Of a DNA stretch of 64,000 bases, positions 47,806 through 59,076 are shown piece after piece (position 1 is the first letter of the stretch; each line of letters opens with the position of its first letter). A program made the position numbers and the translations under genes. The stretch is taken from assembly GCA_028870845.1 (NCBI GenBank), contig JAGWOR010000002.1:57510-121509 (forward strand), given 5' to 3'. The notes beneath the pieces were generated by a model. That model saw only the letters and a list, made by a program, of their open reading frames with translations, had not been told where the DNA came from and did no database searches. The DNA is from Gammaproteobacteria bacterium (GTDB taxonomy: Bacteria > Pseudomonadota > Gammaproteobacteria > Natronospirales > REEB76).

Positions 47806-49245
47806 ATGTTCACATTGCCCAGCCTGACTCAAGTCATACCGGAAATGTTTGTTCTGGGAATGGGCTGTTTCATCCTGGTGATCGATGCGTTCATCAGTGA
47901 CAGGCTACGATCAATCAGCTACTGGCTGTCGCTGGCGAGCGTGGCGGCGACCGCCTGGCTGACGGTAACCGTCGCCCAAAATGCCGGTCTGCTGACATTC
48001 GATGACATGTTCGTGAATGACAGCATGGGCAACGTGCTTAAATTGTTCACCTATCTGGTGGTGGCGCTTACCTTCCTGTATTCACGCAGCTATTTGAAGG
48101 ATCGCAGCCTCTTCAAGGGTGAATTTTACGTACTTGGCTTGTTCGGCATGCTTGGAATGATGGTGATGATTTCGGCGCACAATTTCATCACCATCTATTT
48201 GGGCCTGGAACTGCTTTCCTTGTCGCTGTATGCAATGGTGGCATTGGATCGGGACTCTCCAGTGGCATCAGAGGCGGCCATGAAGTATTTCGTGCTCGGC
48301 GCGATAGCATCCGGCACATTACTGTACGGCATGTCATTGCTCTACGGTGTTACCGGAACACTGGATCTGACCCGCCTGGGCATGCATATAGCGGAATCCG
48401 CCAGCATAAACATCAGCGTCATGTTGGCGCTCGGGTTTATCATTGTTGGCTTGTGTTTCAAGCTGGGCGCAGTTCCATTTCATATGTGGTTGCCGGATGT
48501 ATATGAAGGCGCCAGCACGCCCGTCACCATGTATATTGGTTCGGCGCCGAAAATCGCGGCTTTTGCGCTATTTATGCGGCTGCTAGTTGCGGGCTTGGGT
48601 GGCTTGCATGTTGAATGGCATGTCATCCTGACGGTACTCGCAATACTCTCAATGGGCATCGGCAGCATTGTTGCAATCGTGCAAACCAACCTGAAACGAC
48701 TGCTGGCATATTCAACTATTTCCCACGTGGGTTTTGTGCTCTTGGGAATACTGACCGGCACCACCGAAGGTTATCGGGCCGCCATGTTCTACGTGGTCAC
48801 TTACGTGATCATGTCCACGGCAGCGTTTGGCATGATTATCCTGCTGGCGCGCAAGGGATTTGAGGCCGATAGGCTCGAAGATTTCAAGGGTTTGAACGAC
48901 CGCAGCCCGTGGTTTGCAGCCATGATGCTCACGGTCATGTTCGGCATGGCCGGTGTACCGCCTTTTGTAGGTTTTTTCGCCAAGCTGTACGTATTGCGCG
49001 CGGTAATAGATATCGGCATGTGGTGGCTGGCGTTAGTGGCAGTAATATTTGCATTGATCAGTGCTTACTATTACCTAAAAGTTGTCAAATTGATGTACTT
49101 TGACAGGGCCCCACGGGATGCCAAACCCATCCAGGCTGACTATGACGTGCGCTGGGTGCTGTCCGGCAATGGGCTTGCGATTCTGTTGTTGGGTATCATG
49201 CCTGGTCCGCTGATGGCGCTGTGCGCCAGAGTCATTACCTTTTAA
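47806..49245 (+). CDS. nuoN: NADH-quinone oxidoreductase subunit N
   Basis: 479 residues from ATG 47806 with GAGGA upstream; the frame is open 81 bases further, inside nuoM, without similarity. Antiporter-like subunit: YLGLELLSLSLYAMVALDRD and FKLGAVPFHMWLPDVYEGAS hold the helix-5 Glu and helix-7 Lys. Last gene of the complex I operon; a terminator follows. Confidence 0.97.
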   Translation: MFTLPSLTQVIPEMFVLGMGCFILVIDAFISDRLRSISYWLSLASVAATAWLTVTVAQNAGLLTFDDMFVNDSMGNVLKLFTYLVVALTFLYSRSYLKDRSLFKGEFYVLGLFGMLGMMVMISAHNFITIYLGLELLSLSLYAMVALDRDSPVASEAAMKYFVLGAIASGTLLYGMSLLYGVTGTLDLTRLGMHIAESASINISVMLALGFIIVGLCFKLGAVPFHMWLPDVYEGASTPVTMYIGSAPKIAAFALFMRLLVAGLGGLHVEWHVILTVLAILSMGIGSIVAIVQTNLKRLLAYSTISHVGFVLLGILTGTTEGYRAAMFYVVTYVIMSTAAFGMIILLARKGFEADRLEDFKGLNDRSPWFAAMMLTVMFGMAGVPPFVGFFAKLYVLRAVIDIGMWWLALVAVIFALISAYYYLKVVKLMYFDRAPRDAKPIQADYDVRWVLSGNGLAILLLGIMPGPLMALCARVITF

Positions 49246-49252
49246 TGGCCTG

Positions 49253-49287
49253 AAAACCCGCAAAATTCCCCGTGATTGCCGGGTTTT
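49253..49287 (+). terminator. Terminator after nuoN
   Basis: AAAACCCG (49253-49260) with CGGGTTTT (49280-49287) around a 19-nt loop. The A/T-rich flanks suit a bidirectional terminator. Moderate because the loop is long. Confidence 0.65.
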
Positions 49288-49333
49288 GGCTTGAAATGGC
49301 ACCCATGGTCCTATATATTCACGTGCTGCCCGG

Positions 49334-49410
49334 TGCGGGGTGGAGCAGTCTGGCAGCTCGTCGGGCTCATAACCCGAAGGTCGCAGGTTCAAATCCTGCC
49401 CCCGCTACCA
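49334..49410 (+). tRNA. Initiator tRNA-fMet (anticodon CAT)
   Basis: 77 nt. Anticodon stem-loop CGGGCTCATAACCCGA has the three consecutive G-C pairs of initiator tRNAs. The first base pair of the acceptor is T1 with T72, a mismatch, matching the rule that initiators lack a normal 1-72 pair (E. coli has C-A). Encoded CCA. It lies upstream of rimP-nusA-infB, like metY in E. coli. Confidence 0.97.
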
Positions 49411-49426
49411 AAGATCCAGGATTTGG

Positions 49427-49446
49427 GCCCCGCGCAGGGGCTTTTT
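49427..49446 (+). terminator. Terminator after tRNA-fMet
   Basis: GCCCC (49427-49431), loop of five, GGGGC (49437-49441) and five T residues. The stem is short but GC-only. Confidence 0.75.
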
Positions 49447-49537
49447 AGTCTCAGATACCGATGAGGACAGCTCTGAAGCCGGGGATTCCGGGGGAGTGTC
49501 CTAGTTCAAAGCCCTGCGAATCTGCGGGGTAAAACGG

Positions 49538-49560
49538 AATGGGCCTCAGGCCCATTTTTT
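49538..49560 (+). terminator. Terminator/attenuator in the rimP-nusA-infB leader
   Basis: AATGGGCC (49538-49545), TCA loop, GGCCCATT (49549-49556), T-run to 49560, only 16 bases before the rimP ATG. In E. coli terminators between metY and rimP take part in NusA autoregulation; the same could hold here. Confidence 0.8.
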
Positions 49561-49576
49561 GTTTGTGCGAAACAAC

Positions 49577-50011
49577 ATGCGCGAGAAACTGCTGGCACTT
49601 TTGGAACCTGCCGTCGAGGCACTGGGATACGAACTGGTGGAATTGGAGTTCCATAACGGCTTGTTGCGCTTATATATCGACCGCCCCGAAGGCGTGACCC
49701 TGGACGACTGCCAGAAGGTCAGCCAGCAGGTTGGCGCGGTGTTGGATGTAGAGGACCCAATTCCAGGCGCCTATACGCTGGAAGTTTCCTCGCCGGGTTT
49801 GGACAGGCCGCTGCGTAAGCTGCTGGATTTCAAACAGCACGAGGGTCAGCGGGTACGCATTGAATTGCTGCTGCCGATCGATGGACGCCGGCGGTTTTCT
49901 GGAATGCTGCGGGGACTGGAGTCGGATCAGGTCTTGATCGAGGTGGATGGCGCCCTTTGCCGCCTGCCATTTAGCCAGATCGGCAAGGCGCGATTGATGC
50001 CGGAATTTTAA
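49577..50011 (+). CDS. rimP: Ribosome maturation factor RimP
   Basis: 144 residues from ATG 49577 ([20 protein letters not shown]). Helps 30S maturation. Conserved block [20 protein letters not shown] and [14 protein letters not shown] are clear. First gene of the rimP-nusA-infB-rbfA-truB operon. An upstream TTG lies in the terminator T-run and is rejected. Confidence 0.96.
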   Translation: MREKLLALLEPAVEALGYELVELEFHNGLLRLYIDRPEGVTLDDCQKVSQQVGAVLDVEDPIPGAYTLEVSSPGLDRPLRKLLDFKQHEGQRVRIELLLPIDGRRRFSGMLRGLESDQVLIEVDGALCRLPFSQIGKARLMPEF

Positions 50012-50036
50012 ATGCACTTTACTGGACGTGAAGGTT

Positions 50037-51542
50037 ATGAATAAAGAGATATTGCTGGTTGTGGACGCGGTTTCAAACGAGAAAGGCGTCGACAAAAACG
50101 TTATCTTCGAGGCACTTGAGGCAGCTCTGGCCTCCGCTACCCGCAAAAAGCACGGCGGGGAAATCGATGCGCGCGTCTCCATAGACCGGCAGACCGGTGA
50201 ATACAAAACATTCAGGCGCTGGCAGGTGAAGGCCGATGACGAAATACTGGAATCACCGGAGCGTGAGCTTCGCCTGATGGATGCTGTTGAGGTTAAATCC
50301 GATATTCAGGTGGGCGAATATATCGAGGAGCCGATAGAGTCGGTGGCATTCGGGCGCATCGCAGCACAAACCGCCAAGCAGGTTATCGTCCAGAAAGTAC
50401 GTGAAGCGGAGCGGGCGCAGGTCGTAGAAGCATACAAAGACCGGGTCGGCGAACTGGTCACCGGGGTAGTGAAGCGCGTCGAACGCGGCAATGTTTACAT
50501 TGACCTGGGTAATAATGCCGAGGCATTCATCGCACGCGAGGAAATGATTCCGCGCGAAGCCGTGCGTACCAATGACCGCATTCGCGGTTATTTGCGTGAA
50601 GTTCGCGCCGAACTTCGAGGCCCACAGTTGTTCGTAACCCGGACAGCTCCGCAATTCCTGATCGAGCTTTTCAAGCTCGAGGTACCGGAAGTCGGCCAGG
50701 GGCTGATTGAGATCAAGGGTGCGGCTCGCGACCCAGGCGCGCGCGCCAAAGTGGCCGTCAAGAGCAACGATTCTAGGATTGACCCGGTGGGCGCCTGCGT
50801 CGGCATGCGCGGTTCACGGGTTCAAGCGGTCTCCAACGAACTTGCGGGCGAGCGGGTAGATATCGTGCCATGGGATGAGAATCCGGCACAGTTTGTCATC
50901 AATGCCATGTCGCCAGCGGAAGTGCAGTCCATCGTCATGGATGAGGAGTCGCACAGCATGGATATCGCCGTATCAGAAGACAATCTGTCCAAGGCCATAG
51001 GCAGAGGCGGTCAAAACGTACGGCTTGCGAGCCAGTTAAGCGGATGGGAATTGAATGTCATGACCCAGGAACAGGCCACTCAGAAGAGCGAGGCGGAAGT
51101 GCAGACCCTGCAGAAGCTGTTTATGGAACAGCTGGATGTAGATGAAAACGTCGCCATGATCCTGGTGCAGGAGGGCTTTTCCAGCATTGAGGAAATCGCG
51201 TATGTACCCGCTTCGGAACTGCTTTCCGTGGAGGAATTTGACGAGGGCATCGTGGAGGAATTGCGCGGCCGCGCACGCGATGTGTTGCTGACCCAGGCCA
51301 TTGCCAGCGAGGAGCAGTTCGGCGATTCGGAACCCGGGGAAGACCTGTTGAACATGACTGGAATGGACAAGGCGCTGGCATACCGGCTGGCGGGCCGCGG
51401 GATCATCACCATGGAGGATCTGGCGGAACAGGCGGTGGACGACATCAAGGATGTGGAGGGGCTGGATGAAGCCAAAGCCGCTGAACTGATCATGACGGCA
51501 CGCGCCCCCTGGTTTGCCGCTGAAGAGGCCCAGCAGAAGTAA
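50037..51542 (+). CDS. nusA: Transcription termination/antitermination factor NusA
   Basis: 501 residues from ATG 50037 (AAGG upstream; an earlier ATG at 50028 would add three residues). Domains in order: N-terminal RNA polymerase-binding (1-125), S1 (about 135-200, [20 protein letters not shown]), two KH domains ([20 protein letters not shown] and [20 protein letters not shown]), and two acidic helical repeats at the C-terminus as in E. coli. Confidence 0.98.
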   Translation: MNKEILLVVDAVSNEKGVDKNVIFEALEAALASATRKKHGGEIDARVSIDRQTGEYKTFRRWQVKADDEILESPERELRLMDAVEVKSDIQVGEYIEEPIESVAFGRIAAQTAKQVIVQKVREAERAQVVEAYKDRVGELVTGVVKRVERGNVYIDLGNNAEAFIAREEMIPREAVRTNDRIRGYLREVRAELRGPQLFVTRTAPQFLIELFKLEVPEVGQGLIEIKGAARDPGARAKVAVKSNDSRIDPVGACVGMRGSRVQAVSNELAGERVDIVPWDENPAQFVINAMSPAEVQSIVMDEESHSMDIAVSEDNLSKAIGRGGQNVRLASQLSGWELNVMTQEQATQKSEAEVQTLQKLFMEQLDVDENVAMILVQEGFSSIEEIAYVPASELLSVEEFDEGIVEELRGRARDVLLTQAIASEEQFGDSEPGEDLLNMTGMDKALAYRLAGRGIITMEDLAEQAVDDIKDVEGLDEAKAAELIMTARAPWFAAEEAQQK

Positions 51543-51562
51543 GACAGCCGAGGAATGCAGCG

Positions 51563-54073
51563 ATGGCGGAAGTAACAGTAAGGCAATTTGCGGAGGTGGT
51601 GGGAACACCGGTCGAACGGCTGCTCACGCAGCTGGCGGATGCCGGTATTCAAATAACCGATCCGGATATTGCCATCAGCGATGACCAGAAACTGCAGTTG
51701 CTTACCCACTTGCGTAATAGCCATGGTGAGGGAGGAACTGGCGAGCCACGCAAAATTACTCTGAAGCGGCGCACGGTATCTGAAATAAAACTCAGCGGTG
51801 TGCAAGGCCGCGCGAAAACGGTGAGTGTCGAGGTTCGCAAGAAACGCACATATGTGAAGCGCAGCGCGGTTCTTGAGGAAGAAGCCAAACGCCGATCCGA
51901 GGAAGAAGCTGCACAGCAAGCTGAATTGGAGCTGAAACGCGCCGAGGAAGAGCGTCTGTCCGCCAGCCGCGCAGAAATGCAGGCAGCCGAAGAGGAGGCT
52001 AATCGCCGCAAACTGGAGGAAGAAGCACTTCGCCGGCAACAGGAGGAGGCATCAGCCAAGGCCGATGCTGAAAGGCGTAAAGCTGAGGCGGAGGCCAGGC
52101 GCGAGAGCGAAGAGGAAGACCGCAGGATGCGCGCCGCACTGCCACGCAACAAGGCGCAACCTACGGGTGCCGCAACAGACGACCGCCACACCAAATACGG
52201 CAGAGCCGAATTGCACGTTGGCCAGGAACTGTCCACCCGGCGCAGAAAAAAGCCGGCCAAGACCAGATCCACACTGAATATCCAGGTTGAGAGCAAGCAC
52301 GGCTTTGAAAAGCCGGTCGCCCCGCAGGTACGTGAAGTCTCAATCCCTGAGACCATCACAGTCGGCGATCTTGCCCAGCGCATGGCGGTGAAGGCCACGG
52401 AAGTCATCAAGGTCATGATGAACATGGGAGCAATGGCGACCATTAACCAGGTCATTGACCAGGAGACTGCGGCCATCGTCGTCGATGAAATGGGGCACAA
52501 AGCAAAATTCCTGAAGGAAAATGACCTTGAAGAACAGGTTATGCAGGTGGTACAGGAAGGCGACGAAGTCGCGCGTGCCCCGGTAGTCACCATCGTGGGT
52601 CACGTTGACCACGGCAAAACTTCGTTGCTTGATTACATCCGCAGCACGCGCGTTGCCTCACGCGAGGCCGGGGGGATTACCCAGCATATCGGCGCCTACA
52701 GGGTGGATACCAAAAAGGGAGTCATCACTTTCCTGGATACCCCGGGCCATGCGGCATTCACGGCTATGCGTGCGCGCGGCGCCAATGTGGCGGATATCGT
52801 GGTCCTGGTGGTGGCAGCGGACGACGGGGTCATGCCACAAACCATCGAAGCCATCCAGCATGCCCGTGCTGCCAAGGTACCCATCGTCGTGGCGATCACC
52901 AAGATCGATAAGCCTGAGGCGGATTTGGAGCGTGTGCGCAGCGAACTGGCGAAGCACGAGATCATCACCGAAGAATGGGGAGGTGAGAACATCTTTGTCA
53001 AAGTATCCTCCAAGACCGGCGAAGGGGTGGATACCCTGCTTGATTCGATCCTGGTGCAGGCGGAAGTGCTGGAACTGAAAGCCGTCGATTCCGGACCAGC
53101 CACGGGTTACGTTCTGGAATCAAGTCTGGAAAAAGGCCGTGGACCGGTGGCAACTGTGCTGGTACAGCGGGGCCTGCTCAAGCTCGGCGATATATTGCTT
53201 ACCGGCCAGGAATTCGGCCGGGTTCGCGCCATGTTCGACGAAGATGGCAATGTACTGGAACAGGCTGGACCTGCGACTCCGGCACTGGTACTCGGTCTGT
53301 CAGGGACACCGAATGCAGGCGACGAAGCTGTGGTGGTTTCAGATGAACGCAAGGCGCGGGAAGTGGCGCTTTACCGCCAGGGTAAGTTCCGCGATGTGAA
53401 ACTCGCTCGCCAGACCACAAAACTTGATGAAGCTTTCCAGCAAATGCAAGAAGGTGAGCAGAAATCCCTGAATGTGCTCATCAAGTCGGATGTACAGGGC
53501 AGTGCCGAAGCGCTCAGCAACGCACTTAGCAGCCTGTCCACGGATGAAGTCAAAGTGAAGGTGATTGCCAGCGGTGTTGGCGGCATTACCGAGTCCGATG
53601 TCAATCTGGCTTTGGCATCCAAAGCGGTGATCGTAGGATTCAATGTGCGAGCCGATAACAGCGCGCGCCGGATCATCAATGATACCGGCCTGGACGTGCG
53701 CTACTACAGCATCATTTATGAAGCAATTGATGATGTTAAACAAGCCATCAGCGGATTGCTCAAACCCGAGCAGCGAGAGCAGATTGTAGGATTGGCCGAA
53801 GTCCGCGAAGTGTTCCGTTCGTCCAAACTAGGAGCCATCGCGGGTTGCCTTGTTGTCGATGGGTATGTGAAACGCAATTTGCCTATACGTGTATTGAGAA
53901 AAAATGTGGTGGTTTTCGAGGGTGCGCTGGAGTCCCTGCGCAGGTTCAAGGATGACGTAAATGAGGTCAGAGCCGGTACAGAATGCGGAATCGGCGTCAA
54001 AGAATATAACGATGTTCAACCTGAAGACCAGATTGAATGTTTTGAGCGTGTCGAAATTGCACGCACACTCTGA
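51563..54073 (+). CDS. infB: Translation initiation factor IF-2
   Basis: 836 residues. An N-terminal IF2N domain ([20 protein letters not shown]) is followed by a long charged helical linker (about 90-200) rich in Glu, Lys, Arg and Ala, a second IF2N copy (about 260-310), then the GTPase: [35 protein letters not shown]. Four further domains bind initiator tRNA. Brings fMet-tRNA to the 30S subunit; the tRNA gene itself begins this region. Confidence 0.98.
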   Translation: MAEVTVRQFAEVVGTPVERLLTQLADAGIQITDPDIAISDDQKLQLLTHLRNSHGEGGTGEPRKITLKRRTVSEIKLSGVQGRAKTVSVEVRKKRTYVKRSAVLEEEAKRRSEEEAAQQAELELKRAEEERLSASRAEMQAAEEEANRRKLEEEALRRQQEEASAKADAERRKAEAEARRESEEEDRRMRAALPRNKAQPTGAATDDRHTKYGRAELHVGQELSTRRRKKPAKTRSTLNIQVESKHGFEKPVAPQVREVSIPETITVGDLAQRMAVKATEVIKVMMNMGAMATINQVIDQETAAIVVDEMGHKAKFLKENDLEEQVMQVVQEGDEVARAPVVTIVGHVDHGKTSLLDYIRSTRVASREAGGITQHIGAYRVDTKKGVITFLDTPGHAAFTAMRARGANVADIVVLVVAADDGVMPQTIEAIQHARAAKVPIVVAITKIDKPEADLERVRSELAKHEIITEEWGGENIFVKVSSKTGEGVDTLLDSILVQAEVLELKAVDSGPATGYVLESSLEKGRGPVATVLVQRGLLKLGDILLTGQEFGRVRAMFDEDGNVLEQAGPATPALVLGLSGTPNAGDEAVVVSDERKAREVALYRQGKFRDVKLARQTTKLDEAFQQMQEGEQKSLNVLIKSDVQGSAEALSNALSSLSTDEVKVKVIASGVGGITESDVNLALASKAVIVGFNVRADNSARRIINDTGLDVRYYSIIYEAIDDVKQAISGLLKPEQREQIVGLAEVREVFRSSKLGAIAGCLVVDGYVKRNLPIRVLRKNVVVFEGALESLRRFKDDVNEVRAGTECGIGVKEYNDVQPEDQIECFERVEIARTL

Positions 54074-54096
54074 CGCTAAAGCGCGGGAATCGCAGC

Positions 54097-54474
54097 ATGC
54101 CACGTGAATATCAACGATCTAGCCGTGTGGCCCAGCAATTGCAACGTGAACTGTCTGATTTGATACGCAGGCAGATCAAGGATCCGCGGGTTCATATGGT
54201 TACGATCACACAGGTTGACGTATCGCCTGATTTGAAAAATGCAAAGATTTTATTTTCGGTTCTGGGAGCGGAATCCCCCCAGCCTGAAGCGGCGGCAGCG
54301 CTTAATCATGCAGCTGGTTTTCTGCGCCATGCGCTCGGACGTATTTTAAGGCTCCGCAGCATACCCGAACTCCATTTTATATATGATGATTCCATGGATC
54401 GCGCCGCCCACTTGGACGCCCTGATCAAGAAAGCGAATGCAGATTCACACAATTGGCAAAAGAAAACTCAATGA
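54097..54474 (+). CDS. rbfA: Ribosome-binding factor A
   Basis: 125 residues with a KH-like fold; start MPREYQRSSRVAQQLQRELS, HMVTITQVDVSPDLKNAKI and the ending RSIPELHFIYDDSMDRAAHL are family hallmarks. Needed for late 30S assembly. Overlaps truB by four bases. Confidence 0.97.
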   Translation: MPREYQRSSRVAQQLQRELSDLIRRQIKDPRVHMVTITQVDVSPDLKNAKILFSVLGAESPQPEAAAALNHAAGFLRHALGRILRLRSIPELHFIYDDSMDRAAHLDALIKKANADSHNWQKKTQ

Positions 54475-55427
54475 AAGCCTTGGTTTCAGAGCGCCAAATA
54501 GCAAATGAAACGCGTAGTTCTGGCAAACCCGCGGGTATCAAGCGGAACGTAAACGGGGTACTGCTGCTGGATAAGCCGGTTGGCATGACCTCAAACCAGG
54601 CATTGCAGACTGTCAAGGCAATATATAAAGCACGCAAAGCGGGCCACACGGGCAGCCTGGACCCGCTGGCAAGCGGCTTATTGCCCATTTGTTTTGGCGA
54701 GGCCACCAAGATTTCCGGATTTCTGCTGGATGCGGACAAGGAATATGCAGTTGAATGCAAACTTGGCGCGCGCACTGATACCGGCGATGCCGAAGGCAGG
54801 ATTCTTGAGACTGGCACTGTACCGACGCTTGACCGGGATTACATCCTGAAGGTATTCAGCCGGTTTCATGGTGGCATTACCCAGATTCCGCCAATGTACT
54901 CGGCTATCAAGCATCAGGGTCAAAGGCTTTATGACCTGGCTCGGGAAGGAATCGTGGTACCGCGTGAACCCCGCAAAATCTTCATCCATGCTCTGGAGCT
55001 GTCCGGTTATTCTAATGACAGTCTTGCGTTCAATGTGCGCTGCTCCAAGGGCACCTATGTGCGCACGCTTGCCGAGGATGTCGCGCGTGAACTGGGTTGC
55101 CTGGCTTACGTGAATGCATTGCGCCGCATCTCAGTCGGCGAGTACCGCAGCATGTACTCTTTGGATGAAGTGCGTCATTTTTCCCAGATTGGCTTCTCTG
55201 CGCTGGATAATCTGCTAATGCCGATTGATAGCGCATTAAACGACTGGTCAAAAGTTCAACTGGGCGCTGAAGCGGTTTGGTATTTTCAGCGAGGGCAGGC
55301 GGTTATGGCGCCTGGAGCACCCACTGATGGCTGGGTATGCGTGTACGGTAACGGCCGGTTCCTGGGAATAGCGGAAGTTCTGTCGGATGGCAGAATAACT
55401 CCGCGCAGACTGCTGGAAACCGGCTGA
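54471..55427 (+). CDS. truB: tRNA pseudouridine(55) synthase TruB
   Basis: 318 residues from ATG 54471, which overlaps the rbfA stop. The catalytic Asp is in AGHTGSLDPLASGLLPICFG; VLLLDKPVGMTSNQAL and RCSKGTYVRTLAEDVARELG are also typical. A small C-terminal domain (PUA-like, GQAVMAPGAPTDGWVCVYGN) is present. About 30 extra N-terminal residues precede the core. Confidence 0.97.
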   Translation: MKALVSERQIANETRSSGKPAGIKRNVNGVLLLDKPVGMTSNQALQTVKAIYKARKAGHTGSLDPLASGLLPICFGEATKISGFLLDADKEYAVECKLGARTDTGDAEGRILETGTVPTLDRDYILKVFSRFHGGITQIPPMYSAIKHQGQRLYDLAREGIVVPREPRKIFIHALELSGYSNDSLAFNVRCSKGTYVRTLAEDVARELGCLAYVNALRRISVGEYRSMYSLDEVRHFSQIGFSALDNLLMPIDSALNDWSKVQLGAEAVWYFQRGQAVMAPGAPTDGWVCVYGNGRFLGIAEVLSDGRITPRRLLETG

Positions 55428-55455
55428 AAATCAGCAGTCTCGTTCGGATTTTTAC

Positions 55456-55484
55456 TTGTGGGGCCAAGATAGCGCGATTACAAT
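55456..55484 (+). promoter_or_regulatory. Promoter of rpsO-pnp
   Basis: TTGTGG (55456-55461), exactly 17 bases, TACAAT (55479-55484). It lies in the 102-bp truB-rpsO gap and leaves a leader of about 40 nt, where S15 autoregulation would act in E. coli. I could not recognise the pseudoknot. Confidence 0.8.
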
Positions 55485-55529
55485 ATGCACCAAATTTAAC
55501 ATCTAAATACTGAGTGGAGTTTAATGTTT

Positions 55530-55799
55530 ATGGCATTTACCGTTGAGAAAAAGCAGGAAATTATCGCCGCCTTTCGTCGTGATCCAAAGGATACCGGCTC
55601 ACCTGAAGTCCAGGTCGCATTGCTCTCGGCACGTATCGATGGATTGAGCGGCCACTTTGACCTGCACAAAAAAGACCATCACAGCAGGCGTGGCCTGCTT
55701 AAAATGGTCAACCAGAGACGTAAGCTGCTTGATTACCTTAAAAATACTGATCAAACACGCTATGAATCCCTGATTGACCGTCTGGGCTTGCGTCGTTGA
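55530..55799 (+). CDS. rpsO: 30S ribosomal protein S15
   Basis: ATG 55530 gives exactly the family length, 89 residues; ATG 55524 would add two. GGAG lies ten bases upstream. [20 protein letters not shown] and [10 protein letters not shown] are the classic S15 blocks. Binds 16S rRNA early in 30S assembly. Followed by pnp. Confidence 0.98.
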   Translation: MAFTVEKKQEIIAAFRRDPKDTGSPEVQVALLSARIDGLSGHFDLHKKDHHSRRGLLKMVNQRRKLLDYLKNTDQTRYESLIDRLGLRR

Positions 55800-55862
55800 C
55801 AGGTACATGCACTCCGGCTGCGCAGTGTTCCTTTTTATCTCATTATCTATAAAGGCTTCACA

Positions 55863-57950
55863 GTGACTGTATACAAAAAAAGTTTTCAATACGGCGAACA
55901 TACCCTGAGCTTAGAAACTGGTGAAATCGCGCGTCAAGCAGATGGCGCTGTACTGGTGAACATGGCGGATACCGTGGTGATCGTTACCGCGGTTGGATCA
56001 AGGTCGGTTGTCGAAGGCCGTGATTTCTTTCCATTGACAGTCAACTACCAGGAAAAAACCTATGCCGCAGGCAAAATACCCGGTGGTTTTTTCAAACGTG
56101 AAGGCCGTCCAAGCGAAAAAGAAACGCTCACATCCCGTCTTATCGATAGACCGCTACGCCCGCTTTTTCCAAAAAACTTCTACAATGAAGTACAGGTTGT
56201 GGCCACTGTTATATCTGTAAACCCTGATATCGATCCGGATGTTCCTGCGATGATCGGTGCTTCAGCCGCACTCGCAATCTCAGGTATTCCTTTCATGGGA
56301 CCGATTAGCGGAGCGCGCGTTGGCTACAGCAATGGACGGTATATCCTGAATCCCACCAAGACCCAGCTTCTGACTTCCGATCTGGATCTGGTTGTGGCAG
56401 GAACCGAAAAAGCCGTGCTGATGGTGGAATCTGAGGCCAAATGTCTGCCGGAAGATGTCATGCTGGAAGCCGTGATGTTCGGCCACAAGCATATGCAAAC
56501 CGCCATACAAGCCATTCAGGAACTGGCAAAACAGGCAGCGAAACCGGCGTGGGACTGGAAACCTGCGGAAAAGGACAAAGGCCTGGCTGCTGCGGTAGCC
56601 ACAGAAGCTGAAAGCGTATTGCGAGAGGCTTACCAAATACCGGAAAAGCAGCTGCGCTACGCACGAATAGAAGAAATCCGCCAGGCTGTTCTGGTAAATC
56701 TTACGCAGAGCGGCGAATCCAAATGGCCGGAAAACCTGGTCAGCAACGCGTTCGCAGACCTGGAAAGAAAAATTGTGCGCAATCGTATTCTGGAGGGCAA
56801 CCCTCGCATCGATGGCCGTGATACAAGGAGCGTACGTCCGATCGCCATCCGTGTCGGAGTGCTGCCACGCACCCATGGCTCAGCATTGTTTACCCGTGGC
56901 GAGACCCAGGCGCTGGTTGTAACCACCTTGGGTACCGGCCGCGATGCACAAATCATTGATGCCATTGAGGGCGAGCGCAAAGAGCCGTTCATGCTGCATT
57001 ACAACTTTCCCCCATATTCGGTCGGTGAAGTGGGTATGATGGGCTCGCCCAAACGCCGGGAAATCGGCCATGGCCGCCTGGCCAAGCGCGGTATCCAGGC
57101 AGTAATGCCGGATATGAGCAGCTATCCGTATGTCATCCGGGTGGTGTCAGAAATCACTGAATCAAATGGTTCCAGTTCCATGGCGAGTGTTTGCGGCACA
57201 AGCTTGTCGCTCATGGATGCCGGCGTGCCATTGAAGTCGCCAGTCGCTGGCGTAGCCATGGGGCTCATAAAGGAAGACAGCAAATTTGCGGTACTGACGG
57301 ATATCCTGGGCGATGAAGATCACCTTGGTGACATGGATTTCAAAGTAGCCGGCACCTCTGAAGGTGTGACTGCGCTGCAAATGGATATCAAAATCGACGG
57401 TATTACCCGAGAAATCATGCAAGCTGCATTGTCACAGGCGCATGAAGGCCGTATCCATATACTAGGAAAAATGAATGAGGTGCTTGACCATCCACGCGCA
57501 GAACTTTCTGAATTCGCGCCTAGAATCATTACCATCAAGATTCATCCAGACAAAATCAGGGATGTCATTGGCAAGGGCGGTGCGGTGATTCGTGCGTTAA
57601 CCGAAGAGACTGGCACGACAATCGACATTGAAGATGATGGCACAGTCAAAATCGCTTCTGTGGACAAAGCGGCTGGAGAGGCGGCCCGTAAACGCATCGA
57701 GGACATCACAGCCGAAGTTGAAGTCGGCCGGATCTATCAAGGCAAAGTCGCCAAACTCATGGATTTTGGTGCATTTGTAACTATCCTGCCCGGGCGAGAC
57801 GGCCTGGTGCACATATCGCAAATATCGGAAGAACGTGTCGAGAAAGTAAGTGATAAACTTTCTGAGGGCGATGTCATCAAGGTGAAAGTTCTGGAGGTGG
57901 ATAAGCAGGGACGTATCCGGCTGAGCATGAAAGCAGTAGATGTGGTTTAA
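55863..57950 (+). CDS. pnp: Polyribonucleotide nucleotidyltransferase
   Basis: 695 residues from GTG 55863. 3'-5' phosphorolytic RNA degradation; core of the degradosome. Two RNase PH domains ([20 protein letters not shown] in the first; [18 protein letters not shown] in the second), then KH ([20 protein letters not shown]) and S1 ([20 protein letters not shown]). Converges with the yheT-like gene 31 bp downstream. No strong RNase III-type stem is obvious in the 63-bp gap after rpsO. Confidence 0.99.
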   Translation: MTVYKKSFQYGEHTLSLETGEIARQADGAVLVNMADTVVIVTAVGSRSVVEGRDFFPLTVNYQEKTYAAGKIPGGFFKREGRPSEKETLTSRLIDRPLRPLFPKNFYNEVQVVATVISVNPDIDPDVPAMIGASAALAISGIPFMGPISGARVGYSNGRYILNPTKTQLLTSDLDLVVAGTEKAVLMVESEAKCLPEDVMLEAVMFGHKHMQTAIQAIQELAKQAAKPAWDWKPAEKDKGLAAAVATEAESVLREAYQIPEKQLRYARIEEIRQAVLVNLTQSGESKWPENLVSNAFADLERKIVRNRILEGNPRIDGRDTRSVRPIAIRVGVLPRTHGSALFTRGETQALVVTTLGTGRDAQIIDAIEGERKEPFMLHYNFPPYSVGEVGMMGSPKRREIGHGRLAKRGIQAVMPDMSSYPYVIRVVSEITESNGSSSMASVCGTSLSLMDAGVPLKSPVAGVAMGLIKEDSKFAVLTDILGDEDHLGDMDFKVAGTSEGVTALQMDIKIDGITREIMQAALSQAHEGRIHILGKMNEVLDHPRAELSEFAPRIITIKIHPDKIRDVIGKGGAVIRALTEETGTTIDIEDDGTVKIASVDKAAGEAARKRIEDITAEVEVGRIYQGKVAKLMDFGAFVTILPGRDGLVHISQISEERVEKVSDKLSEGDVIKVKVLEVDKQGRIRLSMKAVDVV

Positions 57951-57981
57951 GATTAATCCATTTGCGATAAACAAACGCGAA

Positions 57982-58944
57982 TTAAGCGCCTAAGTATTCA
58001 TGCAGGTGCCGGCAAATTCTTGGCCCGAGCCATAGTTGCGGGCGTAGAAAGGTTCCGCCCACAAAACCTACATGTCCGCCTTTTCTGCTTAATTCCAGCC
58101 TAACTGATCCAGAAAGCTCGGATTCGCGCGGTATCGAAGCCGGACTCATAAATGGGTCATCTTCTGAATGTAAGACAAGAGTCGGTATGCGTATGTTTTT
58201 CAGGTAATGCCGGCTGCTGCACTTATTATAGTAATCATCTGCATCCTTGAAACCATGCAAAGGTGCGGTAAGTTTATCGTCAAATTCCCTGAAAGTGCGT
58301 ATCCGCCTTATGTCAGGGAGCTTGAAAGGCGGTGTTACTTGTCTAAATTTTCTCAGCGTAGAGCGCCGCATGCGCCCGAGTAACGACCATTTGTATATTT
58401 GCGATACCCCGGTTTCAATGACCCGGGATGCATCAGCCAAATCAAACGGCACGGATACCGCAACCGCAGTGACAATTCGGCCGGAATGCGGACTTTCTCC
58501 CAGCCATTTAAGGATCACATTTCCGCCCAGAGAATAGCCAACCACGGCAAGTTGTGTGCCTGGTTCCCGTTTCTTGAGTGTTTCGCTCAGATATTCAAGA
58601 TCACTGGTAAAACCTGAATGGTAGCCAATGGACCGACGGTTTGGTTCCCCGCTACAGCCGCGGAAATGCGGCAAGAAGCCGCGCCACCCCATGGCGTGTA
58701 TGTCGTGCATCATGCGGGCTGCATAACGCGAATTGATTGAACCCTCAAGCCCATGAAGCACAATTACGATCGGGCCGAACTTCCCCATGGTCCAATCGGC
58801 ATCGATATAATCCCCGTCTGGCAATTCAATTCTTTCACGCCGCAATTGGATTTTAGGAATACGGAATACAAGGTTGGGCAGCAGTGTCTGCACGTGGCGG
58901 TTGGACAGTCCGGGCGCCGGGGTAAATTGACTGTCAATGATCAT
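57982..58944 (-). CDS. YheT-like alpha/beta hydrolase
   Basis: 320 residues from ATG 58944, five bases after AGGTGG; a GTG at 58953 lies inside that site. UPF0017/YheT family: FTPAPGLSNRHVQTLLPNLV at the start, HGLEGSINSRYA for the oxyanion region, nucleophile Ser in VVGYSLGGNVILKWLGE, Asp in LHSEDDPFM and His in RKGGHVGFVGG. A serine hydrolase of unknown physiological substrate. It has its own strong promoter. Confidence 0.92.
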   Translation of the reverse strand: MIIDSQFTPAPGLSNRHVQTLLPNLVFRIPKIQLRRERIELPDGDYIDADWTMGKFGPIVIVLHGLEGSINSRYAARMMHDIHAMGWRGFLPHFRGCSGEPNRRSIGYHSGFTSDLEYLSETLKKREPGTQLAVVGYSLGGNVILKWLGESPHSGRIVTAVAVSVPFDLADASRVIETGVSQIYKWSLLGRMRRSTLRKFRQVTPPFKLPDIRRIRTFREFDDKLTAPLHGFKDADDYYNKCSSRHYLKNIRIPTLVLHSEDDPFMSPASIPRESELSGSVRLELSRKGGHVGFVGGTFLRPQLWLGPRICRHLHEYLGA

Positions 58945-59047
58945 GCTGACCACCTAGGCAGGTGAGGTTCCAATTTTGGCGAATCTTGCAGCACCCGATC
59001 TTCAGCCCCGATCCGGGCTGCCGGATTTTGGCGCAATTTTCACAATA

Positions 59048-59076
59048 ATTGTAAATATAAATCATAATAATATCAA
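59048..59076 (-). promoter_or_regulatory. Promoter of the YheT-like gene
   Basis: On the minus strand TTGATA (59076-59071), exactly 17 bases, TACAAT (59053-59048). It is in an AT-rich island (about 59034-59106) directly after gluQRS. Confidence 0.8.
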
